From Monarcha castaneiventris obscurior (taxonomy: Eukaryota > Chordata > Aves > Passeriformes > Monarchidae), in assembly GCA_026261815.1 (NCBI GenBank), contig JAMPIT010000417.1, positions 3,505,501 through 3,569,500 on the forward strand: a stretch of DNA of 64,000 nucleotides, read 5' to 3'. This document shows positions 12,476-24,100 of the stretch, one piece after another. The notes under the pieces were generated by a model. The model had not been told where the DNA came from, ran no database searches, and worked only from the letters and a program-made list of their open reading frames with translations. Within the stretch, counting starts at the first letter, position 1, and the number at the start of each line of letters is the position of its first letter. The translations under genes were made by a program, and so were the position numbers.

Positions 12476-13698
12476 CTACCCAAGAAAAATGTTAAGAGAA
12501 AAAGCAGCAGGCCCTTAGCTTTCTGAATTAATTTTGGGGTACTGCATTTCAATGCCTTCTAAGTAGAATGAATATGTATAGTACATTTTAATTTGCCTTC
12601 TTACTGGATAAATTTATCTCTTCCTGACTATCACATCTCCTTTCTCTGGGGAAAAAAAAAAAAAATTTACAGGAGCTCACCAATAGTACAGAAAGCACCA
12701 ATAGTACAGAAAGAAGAACTTACTTTGAATACATCAGAGGGCTCTTATAGTTCTCATCTGGCAACCATTTGCACAAATTCTTGAAATGGAACTTCTCAGG
12801 TGTGTAAAGTTAAGAGGGTGTCGGAGCGACAGTACAACTGCAGCTTGCATGCGTTATGTATCAAAAAGAAGATCTCTTAGTAAGCAACTGCCAGCAGACC
12901 AAAATTGTCTGCTACAATCACTTACTCTTCATTTTCTTCAGAGCGCCGCTGAAATTTTAGAATGCTATCGGAATGGAGCTTTAATTCGGGATCCTAATTA
13001 TACACCATAGGATCAAGGTTTTGTACTCAGCAAACAAGTATCAACGTCACATGAGCGTTTACAATTCATGATCATATCTATTCAGGGAAAAAAAGTCATA
13101 CGAACAACCTTCCACTGAGGTTTTTTTTCTAACAGGTAACTATATTTTATATTTTGGCATATACAGAAGAGGACACAAATTGGGTCTTAAAGTGCATTCA
13201 AATGGGAAGTTACTATCCACCACCCCAGGGTCTAGTCTAATAGTATTTTGTGCCTCGTTAAAGGAACAAGTTTAAACGTTCTTTAAGGAAACATAAGATA
13301 CATTCTATCGGTAATCCTGTCACAGATGGACACTGTAGCATTCCTCATTAGTACCGCTGCTCCTAAGAACGGTACGGAGTACATCCTGATTTTGTGCATG
13401 TTGGCACACATTGCCACTGCTCGCACAGCTAAAGGAATTTTGCTAGGCACATGGCAACACGCATCACTTCACATGCTAAAAATGCTGAGGAAAACCGTTA
13501 CTGCACGTGTGCAGCAAACTAAATTCCAAATTAAACGCTCAGGTATCGTTTGTCTCCCAATATCGACGCTGCCTTCTCGCCGTAAGGTACAATAACTGTT
13601 CGTTACTATGTATTTTTCAAACATGAGTCTTTTCTGAGATACGGAAACACAAACCATCATTCTGATCTCTACACACTTCTGCTTTCCATCCCTTTTAT

Positions 13699-13700
<2 letters not shown>
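12476..13700. other. Upstream shore of the CpG island, no gene
   Basis: A 1.2 kb stretch leading into the CpG island from the low-coordinate side. CpG dinucleotides become more frequent from about 12,820 (for example around 12,941-12,990 and 13,340-13,590). This suggests conserved or unmethylated promoter-proximal DNA, but no exon was recognised. It includes a perfect 18-base tandem duplication at 12,678-12,713. Confidence 0.5.
12678..12713. repeat. Perfect 18-base tandem duplication
   Basis: The unit caccaatagtacagaaag occurs twice without mismatch, at 12,678-12,695 and 12,696-12,713. The identity of the copies suggests a recent slippage or duplication event. No function is implied. Confidence 0.9.

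Positions 13701-13735
<35 letters not shown>
13701..13735 (+). repeat. Poly-T run, 35 bases
   Basis: An uninterrupted run of 35 T bases marks the low-coordinate edge of the CpG island. It could be a plain homopolymer or the A-tail of an element in minus orientation, but no retroelement body was recognised next to it. Its exact length is likely to be unreliable and polymorphic. Confidence 0.97.
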
Positions 13736-14093
13736 CACCGTAGTACTTCGCCCAGCTAGCGTTCCCGAAAAACCGAGCGGACAACCAGCGGTGCCGTGAA
13801 GGCGAGACCTCGCTTGGCAAGTTTCGGACCAGGGCACACCACGGCCAAGTTACGAGACCCAAGCAAAGAGCGCTTTGCAGCGCGCACACGGACACGGCCC
13901 CCCCGACAGCTGCTGCTGCGGGCTCTGCGCGCCGCGCTGCCGCTCTCCCGTGCGGCACCGGAGGTGGGTGCCCACCTCCCCCCTGCCCTGGGATTAATCA
14001 CCGCAAGCAGCGGCTCGGAGGGAGCGCACCGGGGCGGGCGGGGCTGCCCGGGACGCCCCGTTCCCGCGGCCAGGCCGGCCCGGGGAGAACTCA

Positions 14094-14095
14094 CC
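14094..14095 (-). other. Candidate splice donor in CpG island, minus strand
   Basis: The minus strand reads CGGCTG|GTGAGTTC, a near-consensus donor with exon end at 14,095. If used, it would close an alternative or second 5' exon inside the island. Splice-site context is the only evidence. Confidence 0.3.
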
Positions 14096-14507
14096 AGCCG
14101 CGAGCACCGGCTCCGTCAGGCGGCTCAAACTCCGTCCGCCCCGCCGCCCACCGCTGCCCCGCGGCCGCCTCCCCGCCGACCCCCGCCCGCCCCGGAGCGC
14201 GGCGCCCCGCAGCGCCGCCGGGCGGGAGCTGCCGCCGCCGCTCGCCCCAGCGGCACCGGCGAGGCGAGGGTTGACATAATCCTGCGAACGCAGCAACCGC
14301 AGGCGCCGCCGGCTCCCGCCCGCCCGTCCCCCGGGGTCCGCTCCCGCCGCTTCCCTTCGCCCGGGGCCGGGGGGAGACACCCGCGCCGGCTCCGCGGCTC
14401 TCGCTCCCCCCGCTCTCCGAGCTGCGCGGCGGGGCGGGGGCGGTGCCCGGTGGCCCCGTGCCCGGCCCCCCGTGCTCGCCCAGCACCTCCCCTGGCCCCC
14501 GGTCTCA

Positions 14508-14509
14508 CC
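14508..14509 (-). other. Best candidate first-exon donor, minus strand
   Basis: The minus strand reads GCTCCTAG|GTGAGACC, with the exon ending at 14,509 just after the CGG repeat. The sequence upstream on the same strand (about 14,510-14,640) carries an ATG (aagATGctcagc) that stops after six codons, so this exon would be 5' untranslated. It lies at the centre of the island, where a start site is expected. It points toward the candidate exons at 12.5-10.2 kb. Confidence 0.4.
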
Positions 14510-14641
14510 TAGGAGCGGCGGCGGCGGCGGGCTGAGCTGCCGAGCCCGGCGGGGGCGGGGAGGGAGGGGAGAGAGGGGGGGCCCCGACGTCTGCTCCGCA
14601 GCCGCTACCCCTCCGCGCTGAGCATCTTCCCCGCGCCCCGC

Positions 14642-14643
14642 GG
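14642..14643 (+). other. Candidate first-exon donor, plus strand
   Basis: The plus strand reads CCCGCG|GTGAGTCAGG, with the exon ending at 14,642. It overlaps the presumed minus first exon, so either only one strand is used or two divergent transcripts overlap at their 5' ends. No ATG with a sensible frame was found just upstream, so any exon here would be untranslated. Confidence 0.35.
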
Positions 14644-15115
14644 TGAGTCAGGCAGGGAGAGCGCCGCGGAGCCGCGCACACCGGAGCCCCCGCCGCCCTC
14701 CCTGTCCGGCCGCCGCCGCGCGCGCCCCCGCCGGCCCCCGAGCCCCCCTCCCGCTTTGCGCGGGGCCGCGCGCGCGCGCTCCGGGCCGCGCTGCCCGCGG
14801 GGGGGGGGGGAGGGGCGGAGCGGGACGGGGGCGCGCGCGCGCGCTCACCGCGGCTCGGTGCGGTCCCGGCTGCGGCGGGCGGGAGCTGCCGCGGCGCCTC
14901 CCCCGGCCCCCGCCGTTACTATGGATATGGGCCCCGCGCGCCCCCGCGCACTCCGCGCAGGCGGGGCGCTCCCGCGCGGCGCCGCTGCCCCGGGCCTGGC
15001 GGGGGCCGCCGAGCGCAGCCGGGGCGGCGCGGGGGCCGCGGGAGCCGCCGGCGAAACTCCGTCCCCGCCGCCGGCTGGCGAACGCCTTCCCTCGCTCCCT
15101 CGGCAGAACCACTTC

Positions 15116-15144
15116 TTTTTTTTTTTTTCTTTTTTTTTTTTTTT
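15116..15144 (+). repeat. Poly-T run, 29 bases with one C
   Basis: A run of T from 15,116 to 15,144 interrupted only by C at 15,129. It forms the high-coordinate edge of the CpG island and mirrors the poly-T at 13,701-13,735 in the same orientation. Confidence 0.95.
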
Positions 15145-18100
15145 AACACGAGTGTCTAAATAAATCTCATCCGAGCTCGAATTCCTGCGTTAATACGAAC
15201 AAATAAGCATCCCGCGGGACTGTTTACTTCGGTAACTGCATCCCATTAAGCAGCACCCGCACTGTCTAATAAATGAAATAAAATACAAAAGATAACGCCC
15301 CTGTAATTTAACTTTACAAAATGTCAGAGGACAGAGTTGCACTTTCAGTCCCCCATGGCGGCTCTTATCTCTTACTCTGCTTCCCTGAGGAAGTTACACA
15401 CTTGATGGCTGAGCACATTATCTGACAAGCTCAACCGGTGGAGACTGGAAGAAACATTTTACCAGGTCAAAAAATTTTACTCAGTTACAGCAGGTGAAGT
15501 GATGGGGAGGATGTGGTTAGTAACGCTTGCTGCATTTCTCCAGCCCACTCCCGGCAGATCTATCCAAGACATCAGCCAGGCAGGTGCCTCAGGCCCCAGT
15601 CCTGCCTTTGGAGGCTTTCCGTCTTCCGTGAAATAAAATCCTTGATAAACAAGTGGAAGAAAAACTAAGTGTTTCTCTCTAGGCACCACAGGTTTACACA
15701 GACAAGTCACAGTGCTGAAATTCAGTGTTTTTTTCAGCCTGTGCAAGAGGAAGAGCATGGATGAATGATGTAGTAGCTGCAGATCCAGCACACCAGCAAG
15801 GCAAACTTCCTAGGTGTACAAGTTCAGTCAGACTTCTCAGAGACCTCACACTGATTAAATGTAGAAACCTAATTCGCTAGCCCTTTCATCTGGCACGTTC
15901 AACTGCATGTGCTTACACAGAACTTCAAGCATAGATGGCTTTGAGCGCTAAAATAAATTGTGTTTAAGGCTCTGAGTGTATGTCCCTCAGAGCATTAATT
16001 AGGTCTCAAACTAGTGCTAAGCTGCATTTTTTCAAAAGCAAATCTTTCAAGGAGTAAACGATCGTATTAACGAATGGTTCTCTTGGTTACAAACAGCGTT
16101 GATAACGTGCACATAGCCATGAGCTCAGCGATGTGAAATGGGTTGGTTGGACTGACTCAGCCACAAGATAGTGCTGACTTTGAATGCACTGGTACATGTG
16201 TGGTGTGTGAGTACAGGCAGCAATGTTTGCCTATGAATCACTAAGATCAACTGCTGATTATTTAAGGGTTGAAAGTAGTAATGAAAACTCCTAGAGATAC
16301 AGTTTCCTATATCGTAACTGATTTCGGCTAATTACTCCTTCCAAAATAATGGTGGGGAACCCTAAGCATTAGTTCAAAAACACATTTTGGGATAAGATTT
16401 GGAAAGTGATTTTGATTTTGACTGAGTACTCTGCTTCTTTGCAGAGCTCCATTGTTTCAATAAAATCTTACAGTCTGGTGTTTATATAGATTTGATGCAG
16501 CCCATCTGGAGAAGGACTGGACAGAATACAAAAGTTTAGTTTCATCCTGAATCAGGAGAAAACATAAACATTTTGCAACACTTCCTGAACAAAATTCCAA
16601 AGACTGAGGCTGTAAATATGAAAATGTCCGTTTCAAAACATTTCTTTTTCATCTTTTCAAAACATGTCAATGCAGTTTAAATTTTTACATCTAAATTGTC
16701 AGTGTCACTTTTGTTCTGACATGAACAGGTCTTTTCAAAGCAGATGCTTTGGCAGCATTTCCTTAAAATGTTGAATGATGTTTATGGATTTGTCTATACT
16801 TTTCCAATACCTTGAGTCTCCACATCTCTATCCCTGCAACTAACAAGACTTTTAGCACAGTTCCAACTTGCTTTGTCCTGGATTTTGTGATCTGCATTTT
16901 TAAATTGAAATCAGATCTTTAGTATAGGTGAGATGTGATCCATTAACAACTGTCTGAGTTAGGAGCAATAATTAAATGGAATTGCTAAGCTAGAGGAGGA
17001 ACCATTTAAGGCTATCAGCGTGAGGCCAGTATGACAATGGCAGAGCAGATGTGCCAGCCGTTTTCTATACCTGCCATAAACTTCATTACTTCCACTAATT
17101 GTAACATATTCCAGACTATAGCAGCTCTCCATGAAGGAAAAAGTGTTTAACACCTAGCAAGTCCTAGGAAAGGATGAAGGTTTCTAGCAAGATGGTGAAA
17201 GAAAGGGCATTTTTAGACATTTAGAAGCTCAGTGAAGAGGTGAACATGAACCCCGATATTGTAATGTTTTGACAGGGAAGAGCTGAATGATTTCACCGCT
17301 AGGGACATCTCCCATTCAGTCGCTCTGGCCTTCTGTTTGCCAGTAGCACTTTCTTTAAGGTCTGACCACCTACAGGTGAGCGAGCAGATGCCATGGTGTC
17401 TTGGCGTGACTTTATGATGCTGTTTCCCGTATTGCCTGCTCTATGCCAGACATGAATCCTGTGCCTTTCTGTGCTTTTAAACTGGGTCCAGGAGAGGGAG
17501 AAGAGAAGCCAAGGGAATTCTTCGGAGTGGTTTTATATTCAAGGACACATACACTCCCCTGTGTTCTTACAGCTGTGGAGCCGAGGAAGCACCTTCCTGC
17601 TTTTCCCCAGTTTTCAGCTCTGTTTCTCAGGACAGAGACGGAGAGTTAAAATTCTTTGTTTTTTAGCTAGCCTGCTAGCTGAAGCAGGAAGGTTTTTTCC
17701 CTGGGACTTTGGCTTCTTCTTTTCTTCTGGACTGTTCAGCAACACCAGAACTTCACCAGGAGGCCCCACACCATGGCCTGGGGTGGGGGGCCCATGCTGA
17801 ATCCCAGCCCTGGAGAGGGCAGAGTCACACCTACAAAGAACTCTGAATCTACTCAGGTTTCTCCACAGCGAGAGGCTTTATTATTTAACATTATTAATTC
17901 TCTTTTTTGGTGCCTGCATGCAGCCTGCTTGTTAAATAAATAGTTTTTTTCACTTTCCTCTGAGGAATTTCTTTCTGAACCTGGTGGCGGGGAGGGGCTG
18001 CTGAAATCTGCCTTCTGTCAGAGGATATGTTCATTTCAGATGTTTTACTCCAAATTTGTCTCAAACCAGAACACATGGCTGTGTCAGTGGTGAGTGAGCC

Positions 18101-21100
18101 ATGTCTGCACCTGCATGCTGTCATCAGCCCAGACAGTTGTACCTGGTGCTCTTGCCCTGCTCATGTGATGGAGCTGAAGAGAAGTTGGCTACTTGGCATC
18201 CTGACAGGGCCAGATAAGTTAAGATAAAAATAAATGAAGTGAGGGACCTCTGTCACAGCAGTAATATACATTAGGATACCTCTCAGTCTTTGTGAGGGAG
18301 ATCTGTTACTATAAAGGGAAAAAATTGCCTCTCTCATAGCCAGGAAGAGGCCATTTCTTCAGTTAATGTTCTTGTGGGTGTTACAGGTTGGACAGAGATG
18401 GGGTGTGAGAAGCAGAGACTGTGGACAGTGCAGTCCTGGCTTGAGGGCCATGTGGACCATTCTGTGTTTCAACAAGTGAGATGACTGTCTCTTCATGAAG
18501 GCAGAGTAAGAACTTATTTTAGTAATGGGGATCTAGGTAGAAGAGACAGGGAATCATTCAAAGACTTTTAGTGAATATTTTTTTAAGCTTCAAAATCTTA
18601 GATGTGTATGTTGAGGCCAAACTTTGTCAGTGATATTAGTAGATCTGATCACAAATATAATTTTCTTTTCTTTAAAATTCCCTGTGATTTTCCTTGAACT
18701 GATCAGCAAAGACTGCTGATATGCTGATAACAGTGATCAAAGCTTGGCTCAACACTTCAATTATCTGTAGATATGTAGATCACTATGAGGAGCTGCTATG
18801 GTGGTCATGATTCTTCTCATAAGGAATTAGGCAACTTGCTTTCTCCTTTACAGCGACGGGACAATCCTGTCAAATTGCTTGGTTTTGTGAATGGCTTCAG
18901 AATTTTTTTGGGTGCCATTACACATTCCTGCAAGCTTCATCCATTGTGGCTGATTTGTGGACCTGGTTCTTTTAGCTGATGTGATGCTAGAGGGAAACTC
19001 CCAAGGGCTAAAAGCTGGAGAACAGTAGACACCGTGTGATTCTCCTGCCCTGGGAGTGGCTCAGGCTGAGCAGCAGTGGTTCAACTCGGGTGTCTTCAGC
19101 AATGTCAGATGAGGAGCTCTACTTGCTAACCAGCCTCACGGGGAAGGACTACCATTATTGTAATTGTCTGAATGAAGTTCATCTGACCAGTAGGGCACTA
19201 CGGTGAGGAAGTCTCCATTCCTAGAGAATGGCTAGAACAGGATCTGCTTTCTTATACTCATCTGGTATCCAGATATACCTTAAAATCAGGTACTCTGGGG
19301 AATTCCTCCTTGTGGAATTGTAGAATTGTGGTTGTGGAAGCCACCTGTGGGCAGCAACATTCCATAGATTCTAGTGCTGAGTCACCTGCACGTGAAAGTG
19401 GCAGAAATGTCTTCTACAAATGAGATTGAAGAAATGGGAGGGTTGTATTATTTCTGGTAAAGGATCACCCTAATCTACAGCATAGAAGACTGTTTTAAAT
19501 AAAGAAACCAGTTACCACATGCATAGAGTTAATTATATCCCAGATTTCCCAGGCTTAATCCATAAGCATCACCACACTGCAAATTGATGAGTAAGTCAAA
19601 ATAGACCTAGATTTTTAACAAAATGGCCCATAAAAGTTATTTTTTCTACTGACAAAAAATATTACATATATTTTCACAGAACATGAAATCTGTTGAAACA
19701 TAGGGACAAAATCTGTTTTCTGCTTAAAATTCATTGTTAATAAACACTTAATTAGCTTCATACTGGAAGTTTTAGTCATAGAAAATGAATGTCTTTAGCA
19801 ATGAAATTTATTTCTGAAAATAAGTTGAAACAGCTTCTTCTTAGTAAAATATAATAATACTATATCCTGATTCTTCAAATAACTTCTCCAAACTTTTGTG
19901 TTCATTTTTTTTCTTTCACCAGTGCTATAAAGGTCTGTGTTATTATAATTTGACTCTTTTTTCTTAGAGATAAGATTCTGCTAATTTGAACTGCTTTGCT
20001 GAAATCCATATTCTTACTGGTTTATAGTCTATCAAGGGATCTAGAAAGTTAAAGCAAGATAAAATTAAATAATATTTTCAAGTAGGGAAGGGATCTTCAT
20101 TAAAAAGCAAGATAAAATGACTGAATATATTTAACCAGACTGCTTTTAAAATCTTTTTTCAGAGCCATATTGATTTTGAATTTCCTGAATAGGTACTGAG
20201 CAGATTGACTTTATACCACAGGTTATTAGAAGTACACATAAACATAATAATATTTAAATATTGAGTAAAGTAATTGTTTACGTATGTTTACTGAGCAAGC
20301 AAAATCATAATGTGAATCTAACAGATAAACAGAAAGCATATTAGAAAATTTTTCTGGTAGATTATACTTGCCAAAATGCCCCTATAGCCGGTATATATAG
20401 GTCCCTGTAGCTGGGACTATACAGGTGAGAAAGGACATGTGGAGAGGGAGAGCTACAAACAAGAATCACAGAAGTCAGTGGCTGTGCACAGTCCTGGAAG
20501 TCCAGCACTCAGTGAAAGACTGCACTTGGTAAAACCTGCTTACGTAATGCTCATGATATATAACTCGTCAGAGACTGTAACACTTGCACCAGTGCTGTAG
20601 CAAATCAGGACAAAGGGAATGCACTAACTGAAGATAGATGGAACAGCTGTGTTGGCTCAGGTAGGAAGCAGGGACTTAAGTTTAAAGTGAGGAAGAAAAA
20701 GGAAGTTCATTTTTTGAACACAGAAACCTAACAGAATGATGTTTTAAGCAGGGAAATCTCATGGGGAATTTAAGCTAGTTCTGCAAGCTGGATTTAGTTT
20801 CCGCTCTGGGTTAGCACTCAGATGATGGGATCTTGCTGTATAGCACAAACACTTCTGACAGCTTAAATATTCTAGAGTAAACAGTTAAGGACTAGAAAGA
20901 AATCTAGCTATCATACTACAACCAGAATTGTCTTTATGTTTCTTTTAACTGCAGTCTCCAAATAAGAAGCTGAAATGCCCATATTTCAAAATAATTCATA
21001 ATTTATTTTCATTTTTATTCTTAAAATTGTCCACTGTTGGAGAGAATTCCAAAGAAGCTGATAAATTTGGACTATACAGTCCCTTTGGCAAGAGCAAATT

Positions 21101-24100
21101 CCAAATAAAGTTGTGTGGGCATGCAGTTACTGTAGGACCCAAAGAGATAACTGGAGCTATCTTCTGGAACCACTGGAGTCTCTGTGGGAGCTGGTGCTAT
21201 GGTGTGCTGGGGTTTAAGGAGAAACTCTCATTAGCAAACATAGATTGTGCCCTCCCCCCACCCCAGGACAATCTCATAGGTCTGTAAAGAAACAAAGCAT
21301 TAATCAAAGAAATTTAATATGTGAAGATCAAACAAATGTGCAAAGAGAGAGGTCTTGTTCACAGAGACTCACACAACACCTGGTTCTTGCTTGCTGAGAA
21401 CTAACAAGTATCTGGGTGCCAAAGGAATGGAGTGACTAAATCCCCTTAACCTGCCTTTGAATGAAGTGCCAAGAAATGATCTGGTCAATTACCGATGCTG
21501 GTGGTGCTTATAAACATGGAATATTTGTAAAGTCAGTTTCTCTGAGAGCAAAAGACAGAACAAAGAGTTCCTGAGATAGTACAGGCTTCATGTTTTCAAG
21601 TTGTTTTTTATTTTTTTTAAATTTCTCTAAAAGAACCACATTGCAACCTGAATTCATGCAAAAAAAAAAAAAAAAGATAAAAATAATTTCTAGAAAGCTA
21701 TAGAATCTAGTTTGAAGTGTCTTTAATTTTCCATATGTAATATTGATATGAATATAAAGTATAATCTGGTTTCAAGTAGGTTAATGGAAAGAAACAAAAA
21801 AATCTAGGAAAAGTACATGGATCCATTTTATTCTTGTGACCACAATGGTTATTCTACCTTTAACTAATTAGAAAAGAAAATAAAGAGTTGAGTGAACAGA
21901 TATAATCTAATGTGTGATCAGAAAGCAAAGCAATGAAAAAGAATGAAAATCTGCTCCTAATCCTGATTAAGAAATATATAAAGTGGAATATTACCTCAGA
22001 ATTACAGAACAGAATATTTGTTTCCTAGCAATCAGATAATTAACCATGGACCCATGAAGGGGATGTATGTGAATGTTAATGTGCATGTATTTACTGGGAG
22101 AAGGGAAACAATAATGGAATATTGAAGGGAAGTAAGAAGACACCTGGCTCAGCCACCTGGTAGTTTTTATCTAGAAAAGGAAAGCATAAAATCATAGAAG
22201 TAGTTATGTTCTATTATTTTTTTCTGAAAATGTACTATTTTTAAAGCTTGGGAGTCAGAGAGGAAGGAATAAATGCTTCTCAGAGAGTTAGAGAGAGAAG
22301 GCTACTTGAGAAATTAATTTCGAGCTGGATGGTATAGCTAGTCCAAAAATACCATGACATGATCAGCTTCCAACAGAAAGAAAACTTTACTTGACTCTAG
22401 AAATGCATGCATATGCATGCAGATTGTATACAAAAACTAAATATACGACTTCAAGTGTATCTTTAATGTCCCCTGTAAGATGCATATACACGTTTAAAAA
22501 AACCCTAAATACTGAATACTGCTATTGGTGTCAAAGGTCATGCTGCAAATAGTTACTGTATTATAATGGTGGTCATAATATATTTGAACTACTCAAATAT
22601 TAGACGCAAACAGTCTATTTCTAAGACTCTTCAGTGTAAAATTTCTCAAGATATTATTAGCAGATTGACAGATGGATTATAAAGTAGAGGGATCAGAAAA
22701 AAGTTTGAAGAGAATCAAAAGGTACACAGTATTTTTACTAGGTGGCTTACTTTATTGAGAGCTGCAGTTTCTTCATAATTCCACGTTCCATTAAAACCAC
22801 TGACTCTGGAAGTCTAGTCAAAACATTTCTTCCTCAAATGTTGTGTTTTGAATAAGTAAAACAAAATGAAATATCCCATATTAATAACTTCTTAAAAAAA
22901 ATGTTCTTCACTATCTCTCCAAATCAATTATTTTCTCCCAGAATCTATAAGTAAGATTTCTATGTTTTCCTGGAAGGGTAGAATCCCTTAAGGTCTTTTA
23001 CTACAGTACAAGATTCCTTCTGAAAAAATACCATGGTGAATCAGAGGAATCGGTAGACTACAAACTATGATAAAATATGTCTATGAATACTGATCCCACA
23101 TGAAAATGAATTGAATAAAGTGCAATGCTCCTATTTTGTTTTTGCCTGAAAATTCAAAACAAATGTCTGTCTATGACCAAGAAATATGGACATATTATAC
23201 ATCCAGACTATGTTCCGAAAACATTTTCAGAATGTTTTCTCCATTAAATATTTTCTGATTTCAGTTTCTTGACATGAATCAGTTAAAATACGTTTTAAAG
23301 TTACAGAATACTCACTGAATGGAAAAATCTTTATTATTAGCATTTTAAGAAAAAATCTATTAAAATTTCAGTAATTAATCAAAGAAAAAACATACATTGT
23401 ATAAATACAAAACCACATTAATGATTCAGAAAATTCCTATCTTCTATGGCCAGAAGGTATTGCTACATAACAAATGCAAAGCAAAGGTACAGTGACCTTT
23501 AGCTCCGTCCCCAGGATCAAATATAAATTCATCTTATGTTAATATTTTACACGGCTACAAAAGAGAGCAATGTGTTATTTTTCTGTATGAAGATACTGGA
23601 ATGTCATCCTTTAAGACAATTTATGGCAAGGGGGAGGATCTAAGGAAGCTGCCTCCCATCCCAGGAACACTTGTATGCAGGAAGGGTGATAACACACACG
23701 CTCTTCCTGGGCTCATCAGAACAACATCAGCTCTTGCTGTCCTGTAGTCACACCTGACTGACCCGGGTAAGCCACGGGAGAGAATTCCAGGACTCTCACG
23801 GCTGCTGCCCCTCTTAACATCACTCTTAATTTTCCCCTTATATTGGCCTCTGTCTCCTCCTTGTTTGTAGAGTTCCCTTTAGGCTCAGATGTTATTTTTC
23901 ATTCACTCCAGAAAAGCACAATGCAAACACTGAGCAAGATGGCTGTGCAGTCACTCGACAGTGATTAAAGATCAGAGAATTGTCAAGGGACACAGCATTT
24001 AAAAGGATGTGCTCTGGCCAAGCAAGCTGAGTAGACTGGAGCTGAACAGAGGTGTTTGGAAAACAAGATCTTTGTGGGATTATACAGCTAAGCACGTGCC

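Larger units (their letters stand above)
13740..15115. promoter_or_regulatory. CpG island, probable promoter and first exon region
   Basis: About 1.4 kb of very GC-rich DNA with undepleted CpG stands out sharply from the AT-rich surroundings. It has Sp1-like GGGGCGGGG boxes (near 14,429 and 14,549), G-runs at 14,547-14,582 and 14,799-14,816 able to form quadruplexes, alternating GC tracts at 14,766-14,780 and 14,830-14,844, and a short CGG repeat at 14,515-14,531. There is no TATA box. Such islands mark promoters of broadly expressed or developmental genes. Minus-strand donors (14,508, 14,094, 14,848) and a plus-strand donor (14,643) suggest at least one spliced transcript starts here. Long open frames inside are a consequence of high GC and are not taken as genes. 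Confidence 0.9.

Noticed and set aside
13796..14512. Plus-strand frame of 238 codons rich in Ala, Arg, Pro
   Set aside because: It lies wholly in the CpG island, where stops are rare in all six frames. The composition is generic GC-driven and several equally long frames overlap on both strands.
14643..15146. Plus-strand frame of 167 codons ending in poly-Phe
   Set aside because: Same GC effect, running into the poly-T tract. It lies past a splice donor and no domain is visible.
20400..20425. Plus-strand donor TATACAG|GTGAGAAAG
   Set aside because: No convincing acceptor with an exon-sized open segment upstream.
22404..22421. Perfect 18-base palindrome tgcatgcatatgcatgca
   Set aside because: Simple alternating purine-pyrimidine sequence. 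Nothing around it suggests a binding site or recombination site.
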